64,000 nucleotides of DNA from NCBI RefSeq assembly GCF_008041935.1, contig NZ_VKAC01000002.1, positions 310,001-374,000 of the forward strand. Reading direction: 5' to 3'. Source of the DNA: Quadrisphaera setariae. Its GTDB lineage: Bacteria > Actinomycetota > Actinomycetes > Actinomycetales > Quadrisphaeraceae. Under the pieces are notes generated by a model. The model searched no databases. It had not been told where the DNA came from and saw only the letters and a list, made by a program, of their open reading frames with translations. This document shows, one piece after another, positions 20,069 through 28,494 of this stretch (position 1 is its first letter; every line of letters begins with the position of its first letter). The position numbers and the translations under genes are program-made.

Positions 20069-20614
20069 GTGAGCGGGCTGGGAGCACGTCCGACCGAGCC
20101 GGACGTCCCGCTGCACCGGCTGGTGCTCGTGCGGCACGGCAAGGCCGTCGTCGACGCCCCTGACGGCACTGACCACTCCCGGGCCCTCGCACCGCGAGGC
20201 GCCAGCCAGGCGGCCTCCACGGCCGCCTGGCTGGCCGAGCACGGGCTGGGCTCTCCCGACCTCGTGCTCGTCTCCTCCGCCCAGCGCACCGCGCAGACGT
20301 GGGAGGCGATGGCGCCGGCGCTGCACCCGGGGACGGTCCGCGAGGAGCCGGACCTGTACGACACCTCGTCCCGGGCGCTGGTCCACCTCGTGGCCGCCAC
20401 GCCCGAGGAGGTGGGTGTGCTGGTCCTCGTCGGGCACGAGCCCGTGGTCTCGGGCGCTGCCTCCGCGCTGGCCGGCGAGGGCTCCGACGGCCGGCTGGTC
20501 GCACAGGTGCGGGCCGGGGTGAGCACCGGCTCCGCCGTCGTCCTCGAGGTGGACCACGAGTGGGCCGACCTGCAGCAGGGGTCCGCGCGCCTGGTGGCGC
20601 TCCACACCCCTTGA
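20069..20614 (+). CDS. SixA-type histidine phosphatase
   Basis: 181 residues, histidine phosphatase superfamily. The catalytic RHG is at 22-24 (LVLVRHGKA), followed by SSAQRTAQTW and the second His in VLVGHEP (near 120). SixA-like proteins remove phosphate from phosphohistidine, but substrates in actinobacteria are unclear. It starts 19 bp after inhA and may be cotranscribed. Confidence 0.85.
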   Translation: MSGLGARPTEPDVPLHRLVLVRHGKAVVDAPDGTDHSRALAPRGASQAASTAAWLAEHGLGSPDLVLVSSAQRTAQTWEAMAPALHPGTVREEPDLYDTSSRALVHLVAATPEEVGVLVLVGHEPVVSGAASALAGEGSDGRLVAQVRAGVSTGSAVVLEVDHEWADLQQGSARLVALHTP

Positions 20615-20649
20615 CGACCCCCTGGCGCGGCGGCCGCGGACGCGGTCGC

Positions 20650-21021
20650 TCAGCCGTCGCGCAGGTGCGCCCAGACCACCTTGCCGCCGGGCACCCGCTC
20701 CACGTGCCAGCGCACGGCGAGGGTGGCCACCACGAGCATGCCCCGGCCGCCGCCGTCGTAGGGGTCGACCAGCTCGGGGTCCACGGGGGAGGTGTCACGC
20801 ACCCCCACGGACGCCGACGTCGCGTCGGCCTCCAGCAGCAGCTCCAGCGGACCGGGCGCGTGCCGCACCGCGTTGGTGACCAGCTCGGAGACGACCAGCA
20901 CCACGGACTCGGTCAGCGCGGGCCCGGTCCCCGCCCGTGCGAGGTGCTCCACGGCGGCGAAGCGCCCGAGCCGCGCCGACGCCGGTTCGGGCGCCAGCAC
21001 GAGGGTGCGGCGCAGCCCCAC
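20650..21021 (-). CDS. RsbW-like ATP-binding anti-sigma kinase
   Basis: 123 residues with the GHKL ATPase motifs: VVSELVTNAVRHAPG (N-box), VRDTSP (G1) and GGGRGMLVVATL (G2). Such stand-alone kinases bind sigma factors or anti-sigma antagonists in partner-switching systems. It starts 1 nt after the stop of the upstream hydroquinone-reductase-like gene, so the two are cotranscribed. Two PP2C phosphatases of the kind that oppose these kinases are encoded at 49457-51184 and 54240-56753. Confidence 0.87.
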   Translation of the reverse strand: MGLRRTLVLAPEPASARLGRFAAVEHLARAGTGPALTESVVLVVSELVTNAVRHAPGPLELLLEADATSASVGVRDTSPVDPELVDPYDGGGRGMLVVATLAVRWHVERVPGGKVVWAHLRDG

Positions 21022-21022
21022 G

Positions 21023-22132
21023 TCAGCCCAGCGGCGTCGCCGAGGACGGCACGCGCTCGGCGGGGCGCACCGGCGGCGGGGGCGTCCCGTCGCCGAAGGG
21101 CCGCCCGCCCAGCTGCTCGCGGTGGTGCGGCTCGAGCCAGCCGGACAGGTCGGGGCCCTTCGGCACGATGCCCGAGGGGTTGATGTCGCGGTGCACCCGG
21201 TAGTAGTGCGCCTTGATCTGCTCGAAGTCGGTGGTGTCCCCGAAGCCGGGGGTGGTGAACAGGTCCCGCGCGTAGGCCCACAGCGCCGGCAGCTCCGAGA
21301 GCTTGTTCCGGTTGCACTTGAAGTGGCCGTGGTAGACGGCGTCGAAGCGGGCCAGCGTGGTGAACAGGCGCACGTCGGCCTCGGTGATGGTGTCGCCGAC
21401 GAGGTAGCGCTGGGTGGTCAGGCGCTCCTCCAGGGTGTCCAGGGCCGCGAAGAGCCGGTCGTGCGCGGCGTCGTAGGCGTCCTGCGAGCCCGCGAAGCCC
21501 GCGCGGTACACGCCGTTGTTGACCTCCGTGTAGACGTGGCGCATGACGGAGTCCAGCTCGTCGCGCAGGTGCTCGGGGTAGAGGTCCGGCGCGCCGTCGC
21601 GGTGGTGCTCGGTCCACTCGGTCGACAGGTCGAGCGTCATCTGCGCGAAGTCGTTGGTGACGACCGCCCTGGTGGGCACGTCGACCAGCGCCGGCACCGT
21701 GATGCCGCGCGGGTAGTCCGGGAAGCGCGCGAAGTAGGCCTCCTGGAGGCGCTCGTACCCGAGCACCGGGTCCCGCCCGCCCTCGTCGAGGTCGAAGGTC
21801 CAGCTGCGCTCGTCGTGGGTGGGGCCGCACAGCCCCAGGGAGATCGCGTCCTCCAGGCCGAGCAGGCGGCGCACGATGATGGCGCGGTTGGCCCACGGGC
21901 AGGCGCGTGCCGCCACGAGCCGGTAGCGGCCCGCCTCCACGGGCCACAGCTGCGCCCCCGCGCGACCCTCCACGGGGTCCGACCCCGCGCCGCCGGTGTC
22001 GCGCACCACCCGGTCGGTGATGTAGCGGGTGTCGCGCGTGAACCCCTGGCCGGGCTTCGAGTAGACCCCTGGCGTCGAGTGCTCGGAGTGCTCGGAGTTC
22101 TCGGCGCTGTCGTCGGCGGGGCTGCTGCTCAC
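21023..22132 (-). CDS. Glutathionyl-hydroquinone-reductase-like protein (Xi-class GST)
   Basis: 369 residues. The active-site block VAARACPWANRAIIVRR places the catalytic Cys at 78 in the Xi-class CPWA motif; LGLCGPTHDERSWTF follows, and the C-terminal GST helical domain includes YLVGDTITEADVRLF. The family reduces thiol-conjugated hydroquinones. Actinobacteria usually make mycothiol rather than glutathione, so mycothiol conjugates are the likelier substrate (inference). GTG at 22132 lies 6 nt after TAGGGT (22139-22144), a leaderless promoter. Confidence 0.9.
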   Translation of the reverse strand: MSSSPADDSAENSEHSEHSTPGVYSKPGQGFTRDTRYITDRVVRDTGGAGSDPVEGRAGAQLWPVEAGRYRLVAARACPWANRAIIVRRLLGLEDAISLGLCGPTHDERSWTFDLDEGGRDPVLGYERLQEAYFARFPDYPRGITVPALVDVPTRAVVTNDFAQMTLDLSTEWTEHHRDGAPDLYPEHLRDELDSVMRHVYTEVNNGVYRAGFAGSQDAYDAAHDRLFAALDTLEERLTTQRYLVGDTITEADVRLFTTLARFDAVYHGHFKCNRNKLSELPALWAYARDLFTTPGFGDTTDFEQIKAHYYRVHRDINPSGIVPKGPDLSGWLEPHHREQLGGRPFGDGTPPPPVRPAERVPSSATPLG

Positions 22133-22270
22133 GGCCAGACCCTAGGCGGGGCGCCGGCGGTGCGCCTCCAGGGAGTCGCCCGCTCGGACTGCCGCCGGCC
22201 CCCGCGCGGGTGCACCATGGACGAGCACGTCAGACGAGCAAGCCCCAGACCTCGAGCGCGGAGGTGGCCC

Positions 22271-23029
22271 GTGAGCACGGGTTCGCTGCCAGGTCCCGCG
22301 CCGCACGCCGCGGCGCCCGACGTCCTGCCGGTCCTGTCGGCGGGGCGGCACCGCAGCCCGAGGGGCGGTGCCTGCTTCATGGAGATGGCCTCGTTCCTGG
22401 CGGGGGAGCGGTGGAGCGACCACCCCTCCTGCACCGACCCCCTGCTCGCGACGGCCGCGCGCTGCATCAACGACCGCACCAGCGACGCCGCCCGGCCCCG
22501 CCTGGGCGCGCTGGTCCCCGACGTCGTCGGCCTGACCAGCGCCGACCCGCACCTGCCGCCGCGGCTCGTGCGCGTCGCCGCGGCCCACGCGCTGCCGGTG
22601 GCCGCTGAGCCTCGCCAGCGGGTGCTCGCCGTGGCCGTGCTGACCTGCGACGGCGTGCTAGCCCAGCTCGACGGTCGCGACGAGGGGCGCCTGGACCCGG
22701 CCACCGAGGCAGCGCTGCGCCGCGCCCCCGGCGCCGAGAGCTGGGCACGCCGCTTCGTGGAGGAGAACCGCCCGCGCCGCCGGGGGCGCCCCGGGGCCCG
22801 GTCGCGCGAGTTCGCCCGGCGCACGGCGCCGCAGCTGCTGGCGCTCGCGGTGGGGGCGCTGGCGGACACCCGCCGCGCCGACGTCGACGACCGCCTCCAC
22901 GCGATGCTCGTCGACCTGGTGGCCGTGGCCCGCCAGCACGCCGACGGCGTGGACGGCGGCGGCCGGCTGGCCGGGCCCGAGGCGGCGCAGCGCTGGGCAG
23001 CGGCCCTGGCGCTCACGGGGGTCCGCTGA
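22271..23029 (+). CDS. Conserved actinobacterial protein of unknown function
   Basis: About 252 residues from GTG at 22271, chosen for the GGAGG site 6 nt upstream; an in-frame ATG at 22217 is the alternative. A recognisable block, GGACFMEMASFLAGERWSDH with PSCTDPLLATAARCIND after it, has conserved Cys and His and recurs in actinobacterial hypotheticals. The rest is helical and Arg/Ala-rich. There is no signal peptide and no catalytic motif I can name. Confidence 0.72.
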   Translation: MSTGSLPGPAPHAAAPDVLPVLSAGRHRSPRGGACFMEMASFLAGERWSDHPSCTDPLLATAARCINDRTSDAARPRLGALVPDVVGLTSADPHLPPRLVRVAAAHALPVAAEPRQRVLAVAVLTCDGVLAQLDGRDEGRLDPATEAALRRAPGAESWARRFVEENRPRRRGRPGARSREFARRTAPQLLALAVGALADTRRADVDDRLHAMLVDLVAVARQHADGVDGGGRLAGPEAAQRWAAALALTGVR

Positions 23030-23091
23030 CGCGGGCGGGCCGGCGGGTCGGCGGGCCGGCGGGGGACCGCCACCCCGGTGATCAGCACGGA

Positions 23092-23108
23092 ATGAGAACC
23101 GTTACTGT
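23092..23108 (+). promoter_or_regulatory. Zur-like box over the -10 of the ABC importer operon
   Basis: ATGAGAACCGT (23092-23102) is followed by TACTGT (23103-23108), a -10-like hexamer ending exactly 6 nt before the GTG at 23115. The first eleven bases differ by one from those at 29593-29603 at the MFS exporter start. The half-site AAC-C-GTT is symmetric, but the full 15-mer matches the actinobacterial Zur consensus only partly, so the regulator assignment is tentative. Confidence 0.45.
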
Positions 23109-23114
23109 TTCCCT

Positions 23115-23927
23115 GTGGAGGTGCTGCGGGTCCGTGGACTGACGGCCTCTTCCGACGGTCGCGCGCTGCTGCGCGGCGTCGACCTGGACGTGCTCGCAGC
23201 GGGCTCGCCGGGTGCCCGCACCGCGGTGGTCGGCGCGTCCGGATCCGGCAAGTCCCTCACCGCGTCCGCCGTGCTGGGGAGGGTCCCCCGAGGCGTGCGC
23301 GTCCGCGGGTCGGTGCGGGTCTGCGGACAGGAGGTCCTCGCCGTCCCGCCCCAGCGCCGCGACGGCGGGAGCCGACCGAGCAGCGTCGGACAGGACCCCT
23401 CGCGCGCCCTGCACCCGCTGGTCGCCGTGGGAGCCCAGGTCGCCGCGCCCCTGCGGGCGCTGGGGCGCGGTCGACGCGCCGCCCACCGCGAGGCCCTCGA
23501 GCTGCTCGCCGCCGTGGGCCTGCCCGGAGCCCGCACCGCCGCCGCCCGGCCCGCTGAGCTCTCCGGCGGCCAGCGCCAGCGGGTCTGCCTCGCCGTGGCG
23601 CTCGCCCGCCCCGGGCCGCTGCTCGTGGCGGACGAGCCCACCACCGCCCTCGACGTCGTCACGCAGACCGGTGTGGTGGAGCTCCTGCGCGAGCGCACGG
23701 GCGGCCCGGGGCAGCCCGCGCTCCTCTTCATCACCCACGACCTCGCCGTCGCCGCCGCGCTGTGCGACCGCGTGGTGGTGCTCCAGGACGGACGCGCTGC
23801 CGAGACCACCGGGGCCGCGCAGCTGCTCTCCGGAGCCAGCAGCGCTGCGGGACGAGGCCTGGTGGCCGCGGCGCGGCGCGCGGAGCGGGCGCTGCCGCCG
23901 CTCGCGCTGGCGGGCGGCTCCCGATGA
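23115..23927 (+). CDS. ABC importer ATPase 1 (nickel/opine/peptide type)
   Basis: 270 residues. Walker A GASGSGKSLTAS (41-52), Q-loop region, signature LSGGQRQRVCLA (near 152), Walker B LLVADEPTTALD (near 172) and H-loop FITHDLAVAA are present. The LTAS after Walker A is typical of DppD/NikD/CntD proteins. It energises import with the next three genes, all overlapping or closely spaced. The GTG start sits 6 nt after a TACTGT -10 overlapped by a Zur-like box. Confidence 0.88.
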   Translation: MEVLRVRGLTASSDGRALLRGVDLDVLAAGSPGARTAVVGASGSGKSLTASAVLGRVPRGVRVRGSVRVCGQEVLAVPPQRRDGGSRPSSVGQDPSRALHPLVAVGAQVAAPLRALGRGRRAAHREALELLAAVGLPGARTAAARPAELSGGQRQRVCLAVALARPGPLLVADEPTTALDVVTQTGVVELLRERTGGPGQPALLFITHDLAVAAALCDRVVVLQDGRAAETTGAAQLLSGASSAAGRGLVAAARRAERALPPLALAGGSR

Positions 23928-24865
23928 CCGGTGCGATGACTGGGACGGAGGCCGGGCCCACGAACGGCCGGGTGCCTGGTCTCGTGCTCAGCGCGCGCGG
24001 GCTGGTGCACCGGTACCGCACCCCTGCCGGCCTGCGGACCGTGCTGGACGGGGTCGACCTGGACGTCCGGGAGGGGGAGTCGCTCGCGCTCCTCGGGCGC
24101 TCCGGTGCGGGCAAGTCGACCCTCCTGCGGGTGCTGCTCGCACTGGAGGCCCCCGACGCCGGCACCGTCAGCGCGCTCAGCCCCGACGGCGCCGTCGACC
24201 CGGTGCACGACGCGGTGGAGGGTGCGGCGCTGAGGCCGGTCAGGCCCCACTGGCGCAGCGGCGCCCTGCGCTGGTACCGGCGGCTGGTCCAGCACGTCCC
24301 GCAGGACAGCGCCGCCAGCCTCGACCCCCGGCTGACCGCGCTGCAGGCCGTCGAGCAGCCGCTGGTGAGGCTGGGCCTGCACCGGGCTGGCAGCTCAGCG
24401 GCCCGTGAGCGCGCCGCGGAGTGCCTCGAGGACGTCGGAGTGGGCGCCGTGCTCCACGGCCACCGGCCCCGCCAGCTCTCCGGGGGCCAGGCCCAGCGCG
24501 TCGCGATCGCCCGGGCCCTGGCCCCCCGGCCCGCGCTCGTCCTGGCCGATGAACCCGTCAGCGGACTCGACGCCCCCCTGCGGGCGCACGTCCTCGACGC
24601 GCTCGCGCGGGCCCGGCGCACCACCACCCTCGTGGTGGTCAGCCACGACCTCGCCGCCGTCGCGGCCCTGTGCGAGCGCACCGCCGTCGTCCACGCCGGT
24701 CGCCTCGTGGAGGACCGCCTCACGCGCGACGTCCTCACCGACCCGCGCCACGAGGCCGCTCGCGAGCTCGTCGACGCGCTGCCGCGCCTGCCGTCGTCGT
24801 CCGCGCCGCTCCCGTCGTCCGCGCCGCTCCCGTCGTCCCGCGAGGACAGCCCGCACCTCACCTGA
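23924..24865 (+). CDS. ABC importer ATPase 2 (nickel/opine/peptide type)
   Basis: 313 residues. Walker A GRSGAGKSTL (59-68), signature LSGGQAQRVAIA (near 186), Walker B LVLADEPVSGLD (near 206) and VVSHDLAAVAAL are intact; it is a DppF/NikE/CntF-type subunit. ATG overlaps the first ATPase stop (ATGA). The C-terminus carries a Ser/Pro triplet-like repeat (SSAPLPSS, twice), which looks like slippage-prone low complexity. Confidence 0.88.
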   Translation: MTGAMTGTEAGPTNGRVPGLVLSARGLVHRYRTPAGLRTVLDGVDLDVREGESLALLGRSGAGKSTLLRVLLALEAPDAGTVSALSPDGAVDPVHDAVEGAALRPVRPHWRSGALRWYRRLVQHVPQDSAASLDPRLTALQAVEQPLVRLGLHRAGSSAARERAAECLEDVGVGAVLHGHRPRQLSGGQAQRVAIARALAPRPALVLADEPVSGLDAPLRAHVLDALARARRTTTLVVVSHDLAAVAALCERTAVVHAGRLVEDRLTRDVLTDPRHEAARELVDALPRLPSSSAPLPSSAPLPSSREDSPHLT

Positions 24866-24922
24866 GCCCGGCGCTCCCGCCGCCGGTGCCGCCGACCAGC
24901 ACCACCCACCCTGGAGGACCCC

Positions 24923-26548
24923 GTGCCACGCTCCCCCCTGCCCTCTCGCGCCCCCTCCGAGCTGCCCGGACACCGGCGCCCGCTGCGCGCCCCGCGCCGG
25001 CTGGCCCTGCGCCTGGCCGTCCCCGCGGCCGGGGTGCTGCTGCTCACGGGGTGCTTCGCCGGCTCGGCCGGCAGCTCCGACGACGGGGCGGGCGCCGCGG
25101 GCAGCACCGCGGCCCCCGGCGACGCCCGCATCCGCATCGCCCACCTGCAGCCGCCCCGCTCCGGCTTCTCCACGATCACCGACGACGCCTTCAAGATGGC
25201 GCGCTGGTCGAACGTCGAGACGCTGGTCACCCTCGACGAGGACGGCGACGCGCAGCCCCTGCTCGCCACCGCCTGGCAGCAGGTGGACGACACCACCTGG
25301 CGCTTCACCGTCCGCCAGGGCGTGCAGTTCCACGACGGGCAGGCGCTCACCGCCGCCGCCGTCGTCGGTTCCCTGACCGCGGCGGCCTCCGCGTCCCCTC
25401 CCCCGCGCATCCTCGACGGCGTGGGGCTGACCGCCGAGGTGGACCCGGCCGCCCCCGACGAGGCCGTGCTCGTGCGGACCACCGGTGCCGACCCGCTCCT
25501 GCCGCAGCGCCTCTCCAGCCCCCAGCTGGCGATCATGTCCCCGGCCGCCTACTCCACCGACGGCTCCGGGACCACGGTGGTCGACCCGGTCCGCCACGCC
25601 ACCGGGCCGTTCGTGCTGACCGCCGTCAACGGCACCTCGAGCGCCACCCTGGACCGCTTCGACGGCTACTGGGGCCAGAAGGCGGCCGCCGCGGGCATCG
25701 ACGCGGCGTTCGTGCCGGACGGCACCGCGCGCGCCGCCGCGCTGCGCACGGGCACCGCGGACCTCGTCGAGGCCGTCCCCGCGGGCCAGGCCTCCCTGCT
25801 CGACCCGGCCCTGCTGCACGAGGTGAAGATGCCCCGCACCAACACCCTGTACCTGAACACCTCCCGCGGCGCCTTCGCCGACCCGGCGGTGCGCGCCGCG
25901 GCGCGCGCGGCGATCGACCCGCAGAAGATCGTCGACACCGTCTACGAGGGCCGCGCCGACGCCGCGCAGGGCCTGCTCGGCCCGGCGCTGCCGTGGACGG
26001 CGGACCGCCCGCAGCGCACCCCCGTGGCCGCGCCGGCCGGCGCCGCGACCGGGAGGACCATCACCATCGGCACCTTCACCGACCGCGCCGAGCTCCCCGA
26101 GGTGGCGGTGCAGCTGCAGGCCCAGCTCGAGGCCGCCGGGTTCACGGTGCGGCAGGACGTGCGCGAGTACGCCCAGATCGAGGCCGACGCCCTGGCGGGG
26201 ACGTTCGACGCCTTCATCCTGTCGCGGGCCACGGTGCTCGACTCCGGTGACCCGGTGGCCTACCTGGCCAGCGACTTCAGCTGCGAGGGCTCCTTCAACA
26301 TCTCGCAGTTCTGCGACCCCGGCGTCGACGCCGCCATCGCCGAGGCCTCGGCCACGCCCGCCGGCCCCGAGCGCCGCGCGGCCGTGCTGGCCGCCGAGAA
26401 GCTCATCCTCGACGCCGACGCCGCGGTGCCGATGCTCCACGAGCGCGTGCTCCAGGGCGAGCAGCCGGGGGTGGCGGACGCCGCGCGCGACCCGCGCGAG
26501 CGCGCCCTGGTCACCACCCGCACGACGGTCGGGGCCACCGCGTCGTGA
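24923..26548 (+). CDS. Substrate-binding lipoprotein, SBP_bac_5 family
   Basis: 541 residues. A long N-terminus leads to lipobox LLLTGC (Cys 44). The mature protein has the peptide/nickel/opine-binding fold: DDTTWRFTVRQGVQFHDGQ, FDGYWGQKA, TNTLYLNTSRGAFADPAVR and a C-terminal domain-closing segment. It captures the ligand outside the membrane and hands it to the fused permease. The ligand could be a peptide, nickel chelate or opine metallophore; the Zur-like box and neighbouring exporter favour a metal complex (inference). GTG at 24923 has a GGAGG site upstream. Confidence 0.88.
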   Translation: MPRSPLPSRAPSELPGHRRPLRAPRRLALRLAVPAAGVLLLTGCFAGSAGSSDDGAGAAGSTAAPGDARIRIAHLQPPRSGFSTITDDAFKMARWSNVETLVTLDEDGDAQPLLATAWQQVDDTTWRFTVRQGVQFHDGQALTAAAVVGSLTAAASASPPPRILDGVGLTAEVDPAAPDEAVLVRTTGADPLLPQRLSSPQLAIMSPAAYSTDGSGTTVVDPVRHATGPFVLTAVNGTSSATLDRFDGYWGQKAAAAGIDAAFVPDGTARAAALRTGTADLVEAVPAGQASLLDPALLHEVKMPRTNTLYLNTSRGAFADPAVRAAARAAIDPQKIVDTVYEGRADAAQGLLGPALPWTADRPQRTPVAAPAGAATGRTITIGTFTDRAELPEVAVQLQAQLEAAGFTVRQDVREYAQIEADALAGTFDAFILSRATVLDSGDPVAYLASDFSCEGSFNISQFCDPGVDAAIAEASATPAGPERRAAVLAAEKLILDADAAVPMLHERVLQGEQPGVADAARDPRERALVTTRTTVGATAS

Positions 26549-28494
26549 GGCGTGTCCAGGGCGCTCTGTCCTCCGGCGCGCTGGCCTCCGGTGCGCTGGT
26601 CGGCGTCTCGCGCCTGGGGGCGCTGGCGGCGGCGCTCGTCGTCGTCGGCGCCCTCCCGTGGCTGTCGGGGCGCGACCCCGCGCTGACCGTGCTGCGGGCC
26701 CGGTCCGAGGAGCAGGTGGCCACTCCCGAGGCGCTCGCGTCCGTGCGGGAGGACCTCGGCCTGGCCCCCACCGCCGGGGGCCAGCTCCTGCGGTGGGCGT
26801 CCGGGGTGGCCCGCGGAGACCTGGGTGACTCCTGGGTCAGCGGCCGGCCCGTGCTGCCCGACGTGATCAGCGGGCTCGCGGTGTCCCTGACGCTCATGGG
26901 CTTCGCGATCGCGGTGGCCGCGGTGGTCGCTGCCGCCCTGGTGGCCCCGGCGCTGCGGGCAGCCGTGCGCGGGGACTCGCGCCGCAGCGGCGGTGCTGCT
27001 GCCGCGCTGCTGACCTCCCTGCCGGAGTTCCTGCTGGCCACGGCCCTGCTGGTGGTGCTCGCCGTGCAGCTGCGCTGGCTGCCGCCCTACGGCTGGGAGG
27101 GACCCCAGCACGCGGTGCTGCCGGCGCTGGCCCTCGGCCTGCCCGCGGGCGGCCTGCTCGGCCGCCTCCTCTCCGACGCCGTCAGCTCCGCCGCCGCCGA
27201 GCCCTGGGCGGCGACGTGGGCGACCGCGGGCACCACCCGGGCCCGCCTGGCGGGCGGCCTCCTGCTGCGCGCCGTGCCGGGCGTCGCCCCGCAGGTCGGC
27301 ATGGTGCTCGTGGGACTGGCCGGTGGCGCCGTGGCCGTCGAGCGGATCTTCGCCGTCCCCGGCATCGGCCGCACCAGCCTGGGGGCCGCCGGCGCGCAGG
27401 ACGCGCCGCTGCTGCAGGGGTGCGTCCTGGCGCTGCTCGTGGTGGGTGTCGCCTGCGGCGCCGGCGCGGCACTGCTGCGCCGCCTGGTGCTGGGACGGGC
27501 GCTGCGGACCGCGGGGCTGTCCGTGGCCGAGCCCGAGGCCGCACACGGCTGGGGCGCCCGCACGGTCCCCGTGGTCTGCGCCGTGCTGCTCGTCGGCACC
27601 ACGGTGGCCGGGCTGCTGCGCGACCCCTACGCCCCCGAGCACTCCCGGCTGGCACCGCCGAGCCTCGCGCTGCCGCTGGGCGCTGACGCCTCCGGGAGGG
27701 ACCTCCTGGCCCGCGTCGGGCACGGAGCCGCCTCGACCATCGGCACCGCGGTGCTCGTCTGCGCGCTCGCCGCGGCCGTCGGCATCGCCGCCGGGCTGCT
27801 GCCACGCCTGTCCACCGGCCCCGTCGAGGTGGCCAACGCCGCCCCGCCGGTGCTCGCCGGTCTCGTCACCGCCGCGGTCCTCGGGCCGAGCTCGCTCGGG
27901 GCGGCGGTCGCCGTGCTGGCCGTCTCCTGGGCCCCGCTGGCAGCGCACACCGCCGCGCTGGTCACCGAGGCCCGCGCCCAGCCGCACGTGCGCGTGATGC
28001 CGCTGCTGGGGGTGGGTCGGGCCCGCCTCCTCCTCGTCCACGTGCTGCCGGACGTGCTGCCCCCCGTGCTGCGCCACGCGGCGCTGCGCCTGCCGGGCGT
28101 CGCGCTGGCGCTGGCGTCGCTGGGGTTCCTGGGCCTCGGGCCGCAGCCGCCGGCCCCCGGCTGGGGCCTCGTGCTGGCGGAGGGGATGCCCTACGTGGAG
28201 CGGGCGCCCTGGGCCGTGCTCGCCCCGGCCGCCTCCCTCGTCGCGCTGTCCGTCCTGGCCGTGACCCTGTCGTCCCTGGGCGGCTCGTCGACGGGCGGCG
28301 CCTCGGCGGGCTCGCTCCGCAGGTGGCGTCGCACGCCCGCCACGAGCCCGGCGCTGAGCAGCGGGAACGACGCCAGCAGCAGCCAGGGGAGCGCTCTGGC
28401 CGGGCCGGTCGGGTCGGAGGCGTCCACCACGGAGCCCACCAGCCAGCTGCCCAGCAGCACGGCCACGCCGCCGCAGGTCGAGACCAGGCCGTAG
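26545..28494 (+). CDS. Fused DppB-DppC type ABC permease
   Basis: 649 residues carrying two permeases in one chain. Residues 1-320 are DppB-like (VSLTLMGFAIAVAAVV, LTSLPEFLLATALLVV, FAVPGIGRTSLGAA). Residues 330-575 are DppC-like (PLGADASGRDLLARVGHGA, RVMPLLGVGRARLLLVHVLP, GLGPQPPAPGWG). These are separate genes in most systems. Normal family sequence ends near residue 577. The last 70 residues are low complexity and read over the end of the convergent MFS gene, giving a 304-nt coding overlap. GTG overlaps the lipoprotein stop (GTGA). Confidence 0.87.
   Translation: MRRVQGALSSGALASGALVGVSRLGALAAALVVVGALPWLSGRDPALTVLRARSEEQVATPEALASVREDLGLAPTAGGQLLRWASGVARGDLGDSWVSGRPVLPDVISGLAVSLTLMGFAIAVAAVVAAALVAPALRAAVRGDSRRSGGAAAALLTSLPEFLLATALLVVLAVQLRWLPPYGWEGPQHAVLPALALGLPAGGLLGRLLSDAVSSAAAEPWAATWATAGTTRARLAGGLLLRAVPGVAPQVGMVLVGLAGGAVAVERIFAVPGIGRTSLGAAGAQDAPLLQGCVLALLVVGVACGAGAALLRRLVLGRALRTAGLSVAEPEAAHGWGARTVPVVCAVLLVGTTVAGLLRDPYAPEHSRLAPPSLALPLGADASGRDLLARVGHGAASTIGTAVLVCALAAAVGIAAGLLPRLSTGPVEVANAAPPVLAGLVTAAVLGPSSLGAAVAVLAVSWAPLAAHTAALVTEARAQPHVRVMPLLGVGRARLLLVHVLPDVLPPVLRHAALRLPGVALALASLGFLGLGPQPPAPGWGLVLAEGMPYVERAPWAVLAPAASLVALSVLAVTLSSLGGSSTGGASAGSLRRWRRTPATSPALSSGNDASSSQGSALAGPVGSEASTTEPTSQLPSSTATPPQVETRP

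Noticed and set aside
28191-28494. Frameshift in the permease or MFS gene
   Set aside because: Both proteins keep their family sequence to its normal end in one frame; only the tails run on.
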